Part shown: positions 23,988-35,412 of the stretch, one piece after another | Position numbering within the stretch: position 1 is the stretch's first letter | Layout: every line of letters starts with the position of its first letter | Source of the DNA: Leptobrachium leishanense | Taxonomy: Eukaryota > Chordata > Amphibia > Anura > Megophryidae | Length of the DNA: 64,000 bases | NCBI GenBank assembly: GCA_009667805.1 | Contig: CM019067.1 | Location: forward strand, 69,768,997-69,832,996 | Reading direction: 5' to 3' | Program-made: the position numbers and the translations under genes | The notes under the pieces: model-generated | Databases searched by the model: none | What the model was told of the DNA's origin: nothing | What the model saw: the letters and a program-made list of their open reading frames with translations, nothing else

Positions 23988-24843
23988 GGGTTGTTCAGAG
24001 AGCACCGAAATCTCGCTGACATTTCAGTGCTCTCTCGTTCCCTGCACTTGGTGGAATCAAATTTATCCACCCTGCGGTGAATTCAGCATTCACTGCAGGG
24101 TCCCCGAAGTGCAGGGAATCGGCTGCCAAATGCCGCTGCCAACCCGCCGCGAACCCGCCAGCCATCGTCGCCAACCCACCGGACATCTGACACAAACAGC
24201 TGCCAAACGCAGCCAACGAGCTGCCGAGCAGAGCGCTGACCAGACTAAAAAAAAAAAAAAAAACGCCAAGCCTCCGGACAAGTAAAATAAAAAACAACAA
24301 AAAAAATAGGAAAAAGTTTCAAAATTGCAAAAAAACTATTGAACGAAAATGTCTGGAATTTAGATATAAGATCCAATGAATGATAATCAAAAGGTCTGTT
24401 AAAGGAAAAAGAAAAACACTATAATGAAAACAGAAAAGATCCCGAAATATGCCTAAAAGATTCAAAAAAAAAAAAGAGACTTTTTACTGCAGATTGAAAT
24501 AATAAACGTTTTATTAAATATTTAATAAAAACTAGAGTATTTTTAACATTGAAGCCTATGGGATTCGTATGAATAAAGCTGTCGAATGAAACCACCGAAC
24601 AGCAGGGCACTTCGGCAACTTATCACTGCTGTTCGGTGTTCTCTGAATAGATGAACCATTGCTTCTCTATGGGGGATTTCACTGCCGTCGAACAGGCACC
24701 TTGCTTGCTGGCAGTTCGCCAAAATTTGGCGAACTGCCTGCTTGCTCTCTGAATAGCCAAATGGCCCCGAAATGTCACCGTACGGGGAAATTCCCTGTTC
24801 AGTGACATTTCAGGGCCAGGTCGACTGATTATGAATAACTTCT
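23988..24843 (+). mobile_element. MITE family CAGGGTTATTC, copy 5 (diverged)
   Basis: Diverged copy beginning GGGTTGTTCAGAGAG and ending ATTATGAATAACTTC. It has the shared modules CATTGAAGCCTATGGGA and GGCAGTTCGCCA/TGGCGAACTGCC. ATAG flanks both sides (23984-23987, 24844-24847). Exact ends are uncertain by a few bases. The overlapping open frame on the minus strand is not a gene. Confidence 0.7.
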
Positions 24844-24950
24844 ATAGTGAAAAGCAATATTGCAACAATATAGTTATTTGTGATTTAATGTAAAACGCAT
24901 TAAATATCAAACAAAACAAAACAAAAAAGAAACATACAGAAATCTCTGGT

Positions 24951-25632
24951 AGCGTTCGGATGAGTAAGTGTTAACGCCAGGATAAGTGACTTTAAAGCAT
25001 GCCCCCCCCATGTTATATTCCTGACACTAAACCCATGAAAAATCCGTTAGCGCATCAGTGATTGCGCTAGCTTCCATGAGCTTACTGTACTTTGCGCTCC
25101 CCAGGTAAAGTATAGGATGCACAATCAGTAATTAGCGTTTCAATAAATAAGGAAGGTATTACAAAGTCCTAGCGTGAATTACCGCACCGATGCATAAACA
25201 TAATTTTAGCTACTCCTAAAAGCTGGTGTTAACTGATTCGGCTTTCACAAAATGATGTAGCACCCCCTAAACTCCCCAATAAATGCGATGCTCACCTCTC
25301 ATCCCGCAACAAGAACGTCGGCCCTATCCATGGGTTCTCATCTGAGTGAGACTGGGAAAAAATTGTTACCAGGCTTCCTCTGTGATCACTCCACTGCACG
25401 AGAGAATGATTGCGCAGCGCAACCCTCCATGGAGTCCTATGGACTGCAGGAGGTGATACTCGTGGCAGCGCAGAAGCGCTACCGTGAGTATTGCTGAGGC
25501 CTAGCGCTGCTTTTCTGGGTCAAGGTGCCGAGACAGCGCCTGCCCCGGAATCTCATGCTAAAATGGGGATGCTACAAGGAAATCTGCAGGCGCAGGTTTT
25601 CCCCATTAGGAAAGAAATAGGGTCCATATTTA
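24951..25632. mobile_element. PIF/Harbinger-like element, homologous to 703-1395
   Basis: Shares with 703-1395 the blocks GAGCTTACTGTACTTTGCGC, AAAGCTGGTGTTAACTGATT-like, GAGACTGGGA, TGGAGTCCTA and GCGCAGGTTTT. Both are oriented the same way. The terminal ATTACAATC is degraded here, so both ends are approximate. Confidence 0.55.
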
Positions 25633-25683
25633 CTAGACGCCAGAATTCCCTGCTATCAAAATACCCCTCCCTCGCTGTAAATA

Positions 25684-25823
25684 TTTTTTTTTTTTGGGAA
25701 AGTATTTTTCCAGGAAGGATACATTGAGATTTCTCTCGTATTCAAGTATGTCCTGAGTGGCGAGTATGTACCATTTGGTGTCTTCTCAAGGACACTTACT
25801 GGAGAGGTGCTCTTGCTGGGATT
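25684..25823 (-). repeat. tRNA-derived SINE, truncated (tail and body)
   Basis: Minus-strand SINE tail (TTTTTCCAGGAAGGATACAT) followed by body (GGACACTTACTGGAGAGGTG). It stops at about 25823, before the box B and box A part, where the repeat at 25824-26235 begins. Confidence 0.7.
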
Positions 25824-26235
25824 CCTTACAAGGCTGCTGGGTTCGTCACTTCTATGCTCACACCCTGCATCAGCAACTTTGATCCTTGAGATGTTTTGGA
25901 ACTACATCTCCCATGATCCTCAGTCACTCATTCGGATGGATGAGCATCATGGGAAAAGCAGACCCAAACTTAGTCCTACAGGGCCAAGGTTGCTTAATCA
26001 AGCCCTACATCACCCGGTATTTTCCAACATTTTGGGGATATATACCCCCACCCACACTATGGCATCAGGGTATAGGATGCTATGGGGGTCGTTTGTTTCT
26101 TGACAATTTTGTTTGTATTAAACAATTTTTATTTGCCGTTCACAAGTTTATTAGTTATGCTCACCCAAAAATGTGTCCGCAAACAAGCATTGTATTTGAT
26201 GACTAACAAAGCATCCACAATTACTCACCCATTGC
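25824..26235 (+). repeat. Dispersed repeat R, short copy
   Basis: From ACAAGGCTGCTGGGTT to AATTACTCACCCATTGC. It is homologous in inverse orientation to 37315-37898, sharing GGTATTTTCCAACATTTTGG, CACCCACACTATGGCATCAG and ACAAGCATTGTATTTGATGA. This copy lacks about 170 internal bp present in the other. It includes a hAT-MITE-like segment, GGAACTACATCTCCCATGAT. Both copies adjoin SINE sequence. Confidence 0.75.
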
Positions 26236-27250
26236 AAATATTGTGTAGTGAACCTTGGATTTCATGGCACGGGCCACGCATGACGCACAATTCATATACA
26301 CTTCTTCATATGTAAACATTAAATCGAAGAAGCAAAGAGTGCTATTGCCTGCGTCAGTATGTGCTACATTGTTAAATAAAAACTCCCAGGTGGCTGAAAA
26401 GAGAAAAGCAAAGAACAGAAAGGCTACAAACTGCAGATATTATTATGATTAAACAAAACAAACAGATATAAGGGTTCCATTGGGCAATAATAACCCTGCG
26501 GGATGGCATAGAACGCCCCACTGACGTCGATGGGCTGCTTTCGGCCTGAACTCAAGCAATCCCCCTGCAGCCAGTGACACGCACAGTGCGTCAGGTGCGT
26601 AGGCGGACCAGAGGTGAGGCCGCAGCAGCACCCGGAGAGCGGGGAGTACTGGTATGCTTGGCCGGTGTTTAGACCACCCACCGGGTACAACCCGCCTGGG
26701 AGTAAGGGGTTAAATAAATATCTTCTGGTTTTTAAAGCACCACTGGAATGGTTACAATTTTGTCCAAAGCTTTGATTTAGCTTGGTTCGTGGTGTTTTGC
26801 ATTGAAAGAAAATATCTGTTCTCCTTAGTTCAAAGTTCTCTATAAGACACATATTTCAGACTTCGGACTCGACAGTCGTTGCATTAGAGCTTTCACCATG
26901 GATCCACTAAAGGTTAACGGCACGTGCCAGTATTTCCTTGTAGCGGCTCCCAGTTGCCTGCTACAATGTAATAGGAGCCCCTAAGTTCTACTGGCCATGG
27001 CTAGTGTGTAGTTATTGTTAATGATTACAAAAAAGCAATACTAGAGTGAACATAAAACATTTCTTGGACATATAATCGGGGATTGTAAAGAGTTTAGAGA
27101 AGGACTAGCAGGTTAGTTATGGCTTCCTGTGTCTTTCCGTTATGAAAGCAAACTTATGTCCCATTACCTTTCTACAACATCAATAACATTAATATAATAA
27201 TATTATCATTAAATAAAACACAGATTTGGAATAATATACTTAATAACTAA
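26236..27250. other. Intergenic sequence downstream of the kinase gene
   Basis: No repeat shared with the rest of the window was recognised. 26480-26710 is GC-richer and carries open frames on the minus strand (up to 142 codons) with no recognisable domain. I do not call a gene. Confidence 0.4.
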
Positions 27251-27256
27251 TTTATT
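27251..27256 (-). terminator. Polyadenylation signal AATAAA for the kinase gene
   Basis: TTTATT on the plus strand reads AATAAA on the minus strand, about 60 bp after the kinase stop codon. It is well placed to end the transcript with a very short 3' untranslated region. This is motif-based only. Confidence 0.5.
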
Positions 27257-27313
27257 ACACACAGGAAAGTGCAGGGAAGCGGCACAAAAGATGATGATGT
27301 CTCATCGAGTCAT

Positions 27314-29074
27314 TCACACATGGTGAACGTGTTCTTTTTCTTCTTTTCTCTGCTTGGCAGGGTGCTCATCTATGTACTGATCTTCATCAGGTTTCTGGTA
27401 GCTCCTTTTCACGGACACCTTGTCGCCCCTTTTAATCTCTTTGCAGGATGATCCAGTAGATAATGTTTGATGTTGGCCATGAAAGCGTGACAAAGGTGGA
27501 TTGCTGACCTTCTCGGTCATCCCTTTGTCAAGATTTAATTCTTCATCTGCTCCCTTTACTTTCTCTTGGCTCAACGTCATAATGTGCCCGTGGGGCATTT
27601 GTGAGGTGTCCAAAGGCCTGGTTAAGGTAAGCTTCATTTTTTTCCTTAATGGTGTAGAAAGGGAACTGTGGCATTCATTCAAGATGTTTGGTGTAATAAA
27701 GTCCAGGTTAGAACCTGTGTCCTTTATCTTTATACCATAGTGGCGGTTATTCTTGAATTGCTGGTGAACTTGTTGTTGGCAAGAGCCTGATATGGTGCTT
27801 TTGCGGTCGTTCATTTTCCTCTTGCATGGTCTAAACACTGACCTGTCACTCTCAGTTGATTTCAAGATGTTTTGAGAATGCAGTCCTGGCTTCTTTAATT
27901 TCTCTTTTCCTTGGCCAACAACATCCTCAGAGCGCCTGTGTGACTTTTTCAGGGAGGAACCTGAAATCCCATCAGAGTGGATTTTTTCTCCTTTTGATGG
28001 TCTACATGGTGAACCAATGTTCTTAAAGAGTCCTTGGTTGTTATCAGGGAACCTCATCTCTTTGACTTCGCAGGCGTTTTTGGCGTCACTTCGAGGCTGT
28101 TTTTGCGATGTACTTAATGGACTGCTTTCAGATTGGTCTGTCTTTTTATCGGATAGTGCAGAGAGAGAACGGTCGTGTTGATCCGGACTTCTCAGGTCCT
28201 GAAATACCGGGTGACTCATACTCTGTTCAGATAGGTACCTTTCAGAGGGGTCCAGCATCAGCAGGTTTTTCATGAGGTCTAAGAATTGACCACTTACAAC
28301 TCCCAAGTACCTTTTTTCTAAGGTCTGATGGTGGTGAATGACTGGAAAGCACTTTCCAAAGAAAAAATGATTTTTGGAGAAAAGCTGTCTTTGTTCTGCT
28401 GGAAGAGGTCCTAAAACAGTCATAATTGTCACGAGTTGATCGCTGTGACACTTGCCGGGAAAGAGTGGCTTGCCATCGCTGAGTTCTCCCAATATGCAGC
28501 CTACAGACCACATATCTGCAGCCATCCCGTAGGGTGCGCCAACAATCAGCTCTGGTGATCTATACCACCTTGTAGCCACATATTGGTTTATCTCATTGCT
28601 GATCTCTGACACATTCTGTGCTAGACCAAAGTCGCACAGCTTTAAGTTGTCATTTCCAGTAATCAGTATATTTTCCGGTTTGATATCTCTGTGAACGATG
28701 TGATTTTTGTGGCACCAATGAATTGCTTTTAACAACTGGAACGAGTAGCTCTTCACTTTATCAGGAGGAGCTCCATTAGGCATTCCATTCAACACTTGGC
28801 ACAGGTTTTTCTCGATGTATTCGAAAACAATATGTAGTTTTCCTGACCTTTTGAATGCTTCCTTCTGTTCCACGATATTTTCGTGCTTCAAGGAACGGAG
28901 AATTTTCAGCTCTTGCAGTGGTTCCTCACTGTCTTCATTGTCCTTGAATTTTTTGATGGCTACAATTTTGTTGGTTTCCTTGTCTCTACACTTGATGACC
29001 ACACCATACGTTCCTTGGCCTACAGTTCTAAGGAAATCAAATCTTTTCATCATATCAATATTAGGTATATCCAT
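27314..29074 (-). CDS. CDKL5-like serine/threonine kinase, intronless (probable retrogene)
   Basis: Predicted protein kinase of the CDKL family (CMGC group), 586 residues from the ATG at 29074-29072 ([15 protein letters not shown]). The frame opens upstream only to a GTG at 29117, with TGA at 29129-29131 before it, so ATG is preferred. Kinase domain about residues 12-292: glycine loop VGQGTYGVV (18-26), VAIKK Lys41, alpha-C Glu55, HRD catalytic loop (Asp130, [10 protein letters not shown]), DFG Asp148, [30 protein letters not shown] and VLGPLP match vertebrate CDKL5 better than CDKL1 or CDKL2. The TEY-type activation motif reads NQY (163-165), so the usual phosphorylated Thr is absent, and about four residues before alpha-C are missing. 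The Lys/Ser-rich tail (293-586) has basic clusters ([15 protein letters not shown]) and resembles no known CDKL5 tail. One uninterrupted exon implies retroposition of a spliced mRNA; an intact frame implies retained function or youth. Kinase call is strong; exact paralogue is inferred. Confidence 0.88.
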   Translation of the reverse strand: MDIPNIDMMKRFDFLRTVGQGTYGVVIKCRDKETNKIVAIKKFKDNEDSEEPLQELKILRSLKHENIVEQKEAFKRSGKLHIVFEYIEKNLCQVLNGMPNGAPPDKVKSYSFQLLKAIHWCHKNHIVHRDIKPENILITGNDNLKLCDFGLAQNVSEISNEINQYVATRWYRSPELIVGAPYGMAADMWSVGCILGELSDGKPLFPGKCHSDQLVTIMTVLGPLPAEQRQLFSKNHFFFGKCFPVIHHHQTLEKRYLGVVSGQFLDLMKNLLMLDPSERYLSEQSMSHPVFQDLRSPDQHDRSLSALSDKKTDQSESSPLSTSQKQPRSDAKNACEVKEMRFPDNNQGLFKNIGSPCRPSKGEKIHSDGISGSSLKKSHRRSEDVVGQGKEKLKKPGLHSQNILKSTESDRSVFRPCKRKMNDRKSTISGSCQQQVHQQFKNNRHYGIKIKDTGSNLDFITPNILNECHSSLSTPLRKKMKLTLTRPLDTSQMPHGHIMTLSQEKVKGADEELNLDKGMTEKVSNPPLSRFHGQHQTLSTGSSCKEIKRGDKVSVKRSYQKPDEDQYIDEHPAKQRKEEKEHVHHV

Positions 29075-29740
29075 GATACCCAATTCAACCACAGGAGCCC
29101 TCTGCCCCTTCTCCTCCACGTAGTATCCTCAAATTTTGCTTGTCTTGTAAAGTAGCTCAGCGTATAACTGATCAGATCAATCAATACTGCGCAATGAGGA
29201 GCCTGTGACACCCATACGAGAACTTTCACAGTGAGTCCAATGGTCTCCCAGGTAATGGAATGTTCAGGGGTTTGTGCTGGAGCTATGTGATTGGCTGGCT
29301 TTGAAGACTCAGCCACCATCATCACAACTATTATTGACATAGTGCCAGCATTACTTTTAAAGGGATACACCCTGACTTGTAGAATTGATGCGTCCCATAT
29401 AGATATGATGCATGGAGAAGCCTATCCAAGCTAGTTCACATTGTGCACGAACTGCAGCTATATGGGACACGAGGCAGGCAGGAAGACCTGTGATGTGACG
29501 CTTAGAAGTAGCAGTAATGGCAGCTCAAACGTCTGTCATTATGTCATGTTTATTAATCACTTATTAATTCTGGATTTTCTGTATTGCTCCCTACAAATCC
29601 AAGAAATCAACATCTAAAATATTTATTCTCAATAGCTACATATGTTTTTTTCTCTCAGTTTCTACATGTCTAGCATTCAGTACAAGAAAGTTTGTACTAG
29701 AATATTTTAAAGGGACACTAAAAACCAAAAATTTAATGTT
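29075..29740. other. Upstream region of the kinase gene
   Basis: A CCAAT box on the minus strand lies near 29287-29293 (GCCAATCACATAG), about 215 bp upstream of the start codon. A TTTAAAAG sequence on the minus strand lies near 29355. Either could serve a promoter, but neither is strong evidence. No repeat was recognised here. Confidence 0.3.
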
Positions 29741-29859
29741 TTTATTTATGTTGCAGATATCTTACAAGTACTTTATTTTTGCATTTCTTTAGTTACAAAA
29801 AAATTATAATCTATATGTGTCACTGGGTGAATCCATTTTGTGTTATTTTATTGTTGTAA

Positions 29860-30390
29860 ACTTCCTCCCCCACACAGTATCTTTACAGCAGTTGCTCCTC
29901 ACTGTGTGGCATTGATCATAGAATGGAGTGAATAGGTCAGATCTCCAAATATCAGACTCACAAGAATTGCATTGTATGGGATGTATGCAAAGTGTATCAC
30001 CAGGGGGTAGACTAAAGTGTTTTAGGTCACCTGCCAGATCTTATTCAGCTGCCATCACTTATCTTGGGTAGCTAAGACAACACAATATAGCTATTACAGC
30101 CTTGGCTAAACATTCACTCCTTCACCCATTGCTTCTTCACTCCTGTTTATCCTATACCACAGCTGTATTGTGAAACTTGCCATAAGACTTGGTAAATGTT
30201 GCATCTTGGGAGAAATCCACAAAATGCAAACAGGAGATAAAAACCCAACCTTATTTTACCTTTGTTTGTGCAATTGCATCAAACAAAAATTTAAACAGTA
30301 GCATGTGTTTAATATTGTGTTTTTTTTTTCCAACGGCACAAGTACAGTTCCAGTCATCTTGTTACTAGTTATGATAGTGGTATTTTTTCC
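29860..30390 (+). repeat. Dispersed repeat D, copy 1 (uninterrupted)
   Basis: Contains CACAGTATCTTTACAGCA, TAGGTCAGATCTCCAAA, CAGATCTTATTCAGCTGCC, TATACCACAGC and GTAAATGTTGCATCTTGGGA. The second copy matches in the same order, but its halves lie at 30840-31013 and 35804-36068, separated by a 4.8-kb hAT insertion. Identity of the repeat is unknown. No frame is kept. Confidence 0.8.
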
Positions 30391-30395
30391 TTTTA

Positions 30396-30736
30396 GGCTG
30401 GGGTCAGACCAGCGCACTTTTAAAGTGCGTTCTGGCGCACATATTTACGGCCGCACTAGCAGCAGATGACAGGCAATGACGGCCAATATACGATGTACGG
30501 CCGCACAAAAGTCCGGCCGTGCAACACAAGTGGAATTTGAACGCATTTTTCTGAGAACACTGAACCGCTAGTACTGACGTACTGAGTGCGCAGCTGCGGC
30601 ATAGCGGCGTGTGTGCATGATTAGGAGATGTCAGACGCTGCTAATGTCCAGCCTACATAACGTCCAGATGCAAAAAGAGTTTTATTGACGATCCGTAAAA
30701 AATCACGCCCGAAAATGCTTTCGTCTGACCCTAGCC
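30396..30736. mobile_element. MITE with GGCTAGGGTCAGAC ends, copy 3
   Basis: 341-bp copy from GGCTGGGGTCAGACC to GTCTGACCCTAGCC. Flanked by TTA on the left and TAA on the right. Lies between the two copies of repeat D. Confidence 0.75.
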
Positions 30737-30839
30737 TAAAACCCATCTATTTAGAGAACTTTCCCAAGTGTCTCCAAAATAAGTCGTATGTTCTGGCCAT
30801 TCTTCAATCCTCTTCACACACTGCCTTCAGACCACGCAC

Positions 30840-31013
30840 TGCACAGTATCTTTACAGCACTTGTTCCTCACTGTGTGACATTATACACAGAATGGAGCGA
30901 ATAGGTCAGATCTCCAAAAATCAGACTCCTATGGATTGCATTGTGTGGTATATTTATAAAGGGCATCAGCAGAGGTAGATGAAAGTGTTGAAAGCTCACT
31001 ATCCGATCTCATT
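30840..31013 (+). repeat. Dispersed repeat D, copy 2, left half
   Basis: Matches 29876-30050: CACAGTATCTTTACAGCAC, ATAGGTCAGATCTCCAAA, then GATCTCATT, where the match stops abruptly at the hAT insertion. The alignment resumes at 35804. Confidence 0.8.
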
Positions 31014-31254
31014 CAGGGGCGGACTGACCCATGTGCACTGCCTGAAGGCCCAGATGGGGGAGGGGCCCAGATTGGGGCCCCATCAGTCTACCTTGTTGCC
31101 TCTGCAGTGCTGGAACTTTCCAATGATTTGCAACATGACTATCTTTATCATGCAATTGTTGTGTTAAAAATAAATAAATAAAATCCTTTTTTCTTTTCTT
31201 CTAAAAGTTGTTTTTTCCCCTTATAAAGTGAACAATGCCACTGCCCTAAACTAA

Positions 31255-32122
31255 CAGGGTTATTCAGAAAGATCCGAAAAGTCACAGCACGTTCGGGGAC
31301 TTTTTGTTCCCCGCACGTCAGAGCGATTCAGTGATTCCTAGTTCGCCGTCCCTGCGGTGTATTCAGCAAGCACCACAGGGCCCCCGTAGTGCAGGGAATA
31401 CTCACCGCAAACCCGACGAACATTCACCAAACACTCGTCAAACACTCACCGAACACGCACCGAAAACCTGCAGAAACCGCCGCAAAAACCAAGCCGAACA
31501 CGCCGGGAAAAATCCGAGCAGCCACCGATCACAGCGCAGATCAGCCGCCGCAAAAAGGCAACACTGCAGACGAATGCAGCGGGAAAAAAAACAGTTTGCT
31601 TGAAAGTTTGAATTTGAAACGCTGTTTGCAAAAAAAACTACTGAACGAAAATGGCTGGAATTTACATCTAAGATCCCATGAATAATAATAAAAAGGGCTG
31701 TTACAGAAAAAAAAAATGCTATATAATGCTTAAAAGATCCTAAAAAATCTAAAGATAAAGAGACTTTTTACTGCAGAATAAAATGATAAACAGTTTATTA
31801 GATATTGGATTAAAACGGGAATATTTTTAACATTGAAGCCTAAGGGATTCTCCCAAATAAATCTGCCGCATGAAACCACCGAAAATCAGGGCATTTCACT
31901 GACATTCCTCAGCTGTTCGGTGTTCTCTGAATAGATGAAGCATTGCTTCTCTATGGGGGATTTCACTGCCCTCGAACAGGCACCGTACATGCAGGCAGTT
32001 CGCCAACATTTGGCGAACTGCCTGTTCTCTGAATAGCCGAATAGCCCTGATATGTCCCCGTTCGCTGAAATTCAGTGTCCGGTTACATTTCGGCCACATT
32101 TCGGATCTCTCTGAATAACCCC
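31255..32122 (+). mobile_element. MITE family CAGGGTTATTC, copy 6 (nested)
   Basis: Copy of about 868 bp with left end CAGGGTTATTCAGAAAGATC and right end TCTCTCTGAATAACCCC, nested within the hAT insertion. TAA precedes it; the right duplication is not clear. Shared modules CATTGAAGCCTA and GGCAGTTCGCCA/TGGCGAACTGCC are present. It is therefore younger than the hAT insertion, unless it was already part of the hAT element. Confidence 0.8.
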
Positions 32123-32186
32123 TATGTATTTTTTTCATGTAAATTTTAATGTAGTTAAATTGATTTTAATAACTTTTTTGTTTTAT

Positions 32187-35100
32187 TGTTATGGAGCTCT
32201 GTGACACACACATACACACCGCACATCGCTGTGAGTTTTATTGTTATGGAGCTCTGTGACACACACATACACACCGCACATCGCTGTGAGTTTTATTATT
32301 ATGGAGCTCTGTGACACACACATACACACCGCACATCGCTGTGAGTTTTATTGTTATGGAGCTCTGTGACACACACATACACACCGCACATCGCTGTGAG
32401 TTTTATTATTATGGAGCTCTGTGACACACACATACACACCGCACATCGCTGTGAGTTTTATTGTTATGGAGCTCTGTGACACACACATACACACCGCACA
32501 TCGCTGTGAGTTTTATTATTATGGAGCTCTGTGACACACACATACACACCGCACATCGCTGTGAGTTTTATTGTTATGGAGCTCTGTGACACGCACATAC
32601 ACACCGCACATCGCTGTGAGTTTTATTGTTATGGAGCTCTGTGACACGCACATACACACCGCACATCGCTGTGAGTTTTATTATTATGGAGCTCTGTGAC
32701 ACGCACATACACACCGCACATCGCTGTGAGTTTTATTATTATGGAGCTCTGTGACACGCACATACACACCGCACATCGCTGTGAGTTTTATTGTTATGGA
32801 GCTCTGTGACACACACATACACACCGCACATCGCTGTGAGTTTTATTATTATGGAGCTCTGTGACACGCACATACACACCGCACATCGCTGTGAGTTTTA
32901 TTGTTATGGAGCTCTGTGACACACACATACACACCGCACATCGCTGTGAGTTTTATTGTTATGGAGCTCTGTGACACACACATACACACCGCACATCGCT
33001 GTGAGTTTTATTGTTATGGAGCTCTGTGACACACACATACACACCGCACATCGCTGTGAGTTTTATTGTTATGGAGCTCTGTGACACACACATACACACC
33101 GCACATCGCTGTGAGTTATATTATTATGGAGCTCTGTGACACACACATACACACCGCACATCGCTGTGAGTTTTATTGTTATGGAGCTCTGTAACACACA
33201 CATACACACCGCACATCGCTGTGAGTTATATTGTTATGGAGCTCTGTGACACACACATACACACCGCACATCGCTGTGAGTTTTATTGTTATGGAGCTCT
33301 GTAACACACACATACACACCGCACATCGCTGTGAGTTTTATTGTTATGGAGCTCTGTGACACACACATACACACCGCACATCGCTGTGAGTTTTATTGTT
33401 ATGGAGCTCTGTGACACACATATACACACCGCACATCGCTGTGAGTTATATTGTTATGGAGCTCTGTGACACACACATACACACCACACATCGCTGTGAG
33501 TTATATTGTTATGGAGCTCTGTGACACACACATACACACCGCACATCGCTGTGAGTTTTATTGTTATGGAGCTCTGTGACACACACATACACACCACACA
33601 TCGCTGTGAGTTATATTGTTATGGAGCTCTGTGACACACACATACACACCGCACATCGCTGTGAGTTTTATTATTATGGAGCTCTGTGACACACACATAC
33701 ACACCGCACATCGCTGTGAGTTTTGTTATGGAGCTCTGTGACACACACCGCACATCGCTGTGAGTTTTATTGTTATGGAGCTCTGTGACACACACATACA
33801 CACCGCACATCGCTGTGAGTTTTATTGTTATGGAGCTCTGTGACACACACATACACACCACACATCGCTGTGAGTTTTATTGTTATGGAGCTCTGTGACA
33901 CACAGATACACACCACACATCGCTGTGAGTTTTATTGTTATGGAGCTCTGTGACACACACATACACACCGCACATCGCTGTGAGTTTTATTGTTATGGAG
34001 CTCTGTGACACACACATACACACCGCACATCGCTGTGAGTTTTATTGTTATGGAGCTCTGTGACACACACATACACACCACACATCGCTGTGAGTTTTAT
34101 TGTTATGGAGCTCTGTGACACACACATACACACCGCACATCGCTGTGAGTTTTATTGTTATGGAGCTCTGTGACACACACATACACACCGCACATCGCTG
34201 TGAGTTTTATTATTATGGAGCTCTGTGACACGCACATACACACCGCACATCGCTGTGAGTTTTATTGTTATGGAGCTCTGTGACACACACATACACACCG
34301 CACATCGCTGTGAGTTTTATTGTTATGGAGCTCTGTGACACACACATACACACCGCACATCGCTGTGAGTTTTATTGTTATGGAGCTCTGTGACACACAC
34401 ATACACACCGCACATCGCTGTGAGTTTTATTGTTATGGAGCTCTGTGACACACACATACACACCGCACATCGCTGTGAGTTATATTGTTATGGAGCTCTG
34501 TGACACACACATACACACCGCACATCGCTGTGAGTTATATTGTTATGGAGCTCTGTGACACACACATACACACCGCACATCGCTGTGAGTTATATTGTTA
34601 TGGAGCTCTGTGACACACACATACACACCGCACATCGCTGTGAGTTTTTTGTTATGGAGCTCTGTGACACACACCGCACATCGCTGTGAGTTTTATTGTT
34701 ATGGAGCTCTGTGACACACACATACACACCGCACATCGCTGTGAGTTTTGTTATGGAGCTCTGTGACACACACATACACACCGCACATCGCTGTGAGTTT
34801 TATTATTATGGAGCTCTGTGACACACACATACACACCGCACATCGCTGTGAGTTTTGTTATGGAGCTCTGTGACACACACATACACACCGCACATCGCTG
34901 TGAGTTTTATTGTTATGGAGCTCTGTGACACACACATACACACCGCACATCGCTGTGAGTTTTATTGTTATGGAGCTCTGTGACACACACATACACACCG
35001 CACATCGCTGTGAGTTTTATTGTTATGGAGCTCTGTGACACACACATACACACCGCACATCGCTGTGAGTTTTATTGTTATGGAGCTCTGTGACACACAC

Positions 35101-35412
35101 ATACACACCGCACATCGCTGTGAGTTTTATTGTTATGGAGCTCTGTGACACACACATACACACTGCACATCGCTGTGAGTTTTATTATTATGGAGCTCTG
35201 TGACACACACATACACACCGCACATCGCTGTGAGTTTTATTATTATGGAGCTCTGTGACACGCACATACACAACACACATCGCTGAGAGTTTTATTATTA
35301 TGGAGCTCTGTGACACACACATACACAACACACATCGCTGTGAGTTTTATTATTATGGAGCTCTGTGACACACACGCACACACCTCACATTACTGTGAGT
35401 TTTATTGCTGTG
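32187..35412. repeat. 55-bp satellite array (about 58 units)
   Basis: Head-to-tail units of 55 bp. Landmarks in each are TTATGGAGCTCTGTGACAC, ACACATACACACC, GCACATCGCTGTGAG and a TTTTATTGT/ATT link. Units are highly alike; recurring variants are TTATATTG for TTTTATTG, ACGCACAT for ACACACAT, and shortened units near 33722-33755, 34640-34690 and 34740-34860. Homogeneity suggests recent amplification. Diverged relatives occur at 42300-42690 and 10600-10695. Open frames of 60-80 codons in it are repeat artefacts. Confidence 0.95.

Noticed and set aside
26424..26852. 142-codon minus-strand frame downstream of the kinase
   Set aside because: No recognisable domain, and a second frame on the same strand overlaps it. 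It could be chance in a GC-richer patch.
29075..29119. GTG start for the kinase giving 601 residues
   Set aside because: Non-ATG initiation is unlikely here. An ATG at 29074, closer to the usual CDKL N-terminus, is the better start.
32187..35412. CRISPR-like direct repeats
   Set aside because: The 55-bp units are contiguous with no unique spacers, and the surroundings are clearly vertebrate. It is a satellite.
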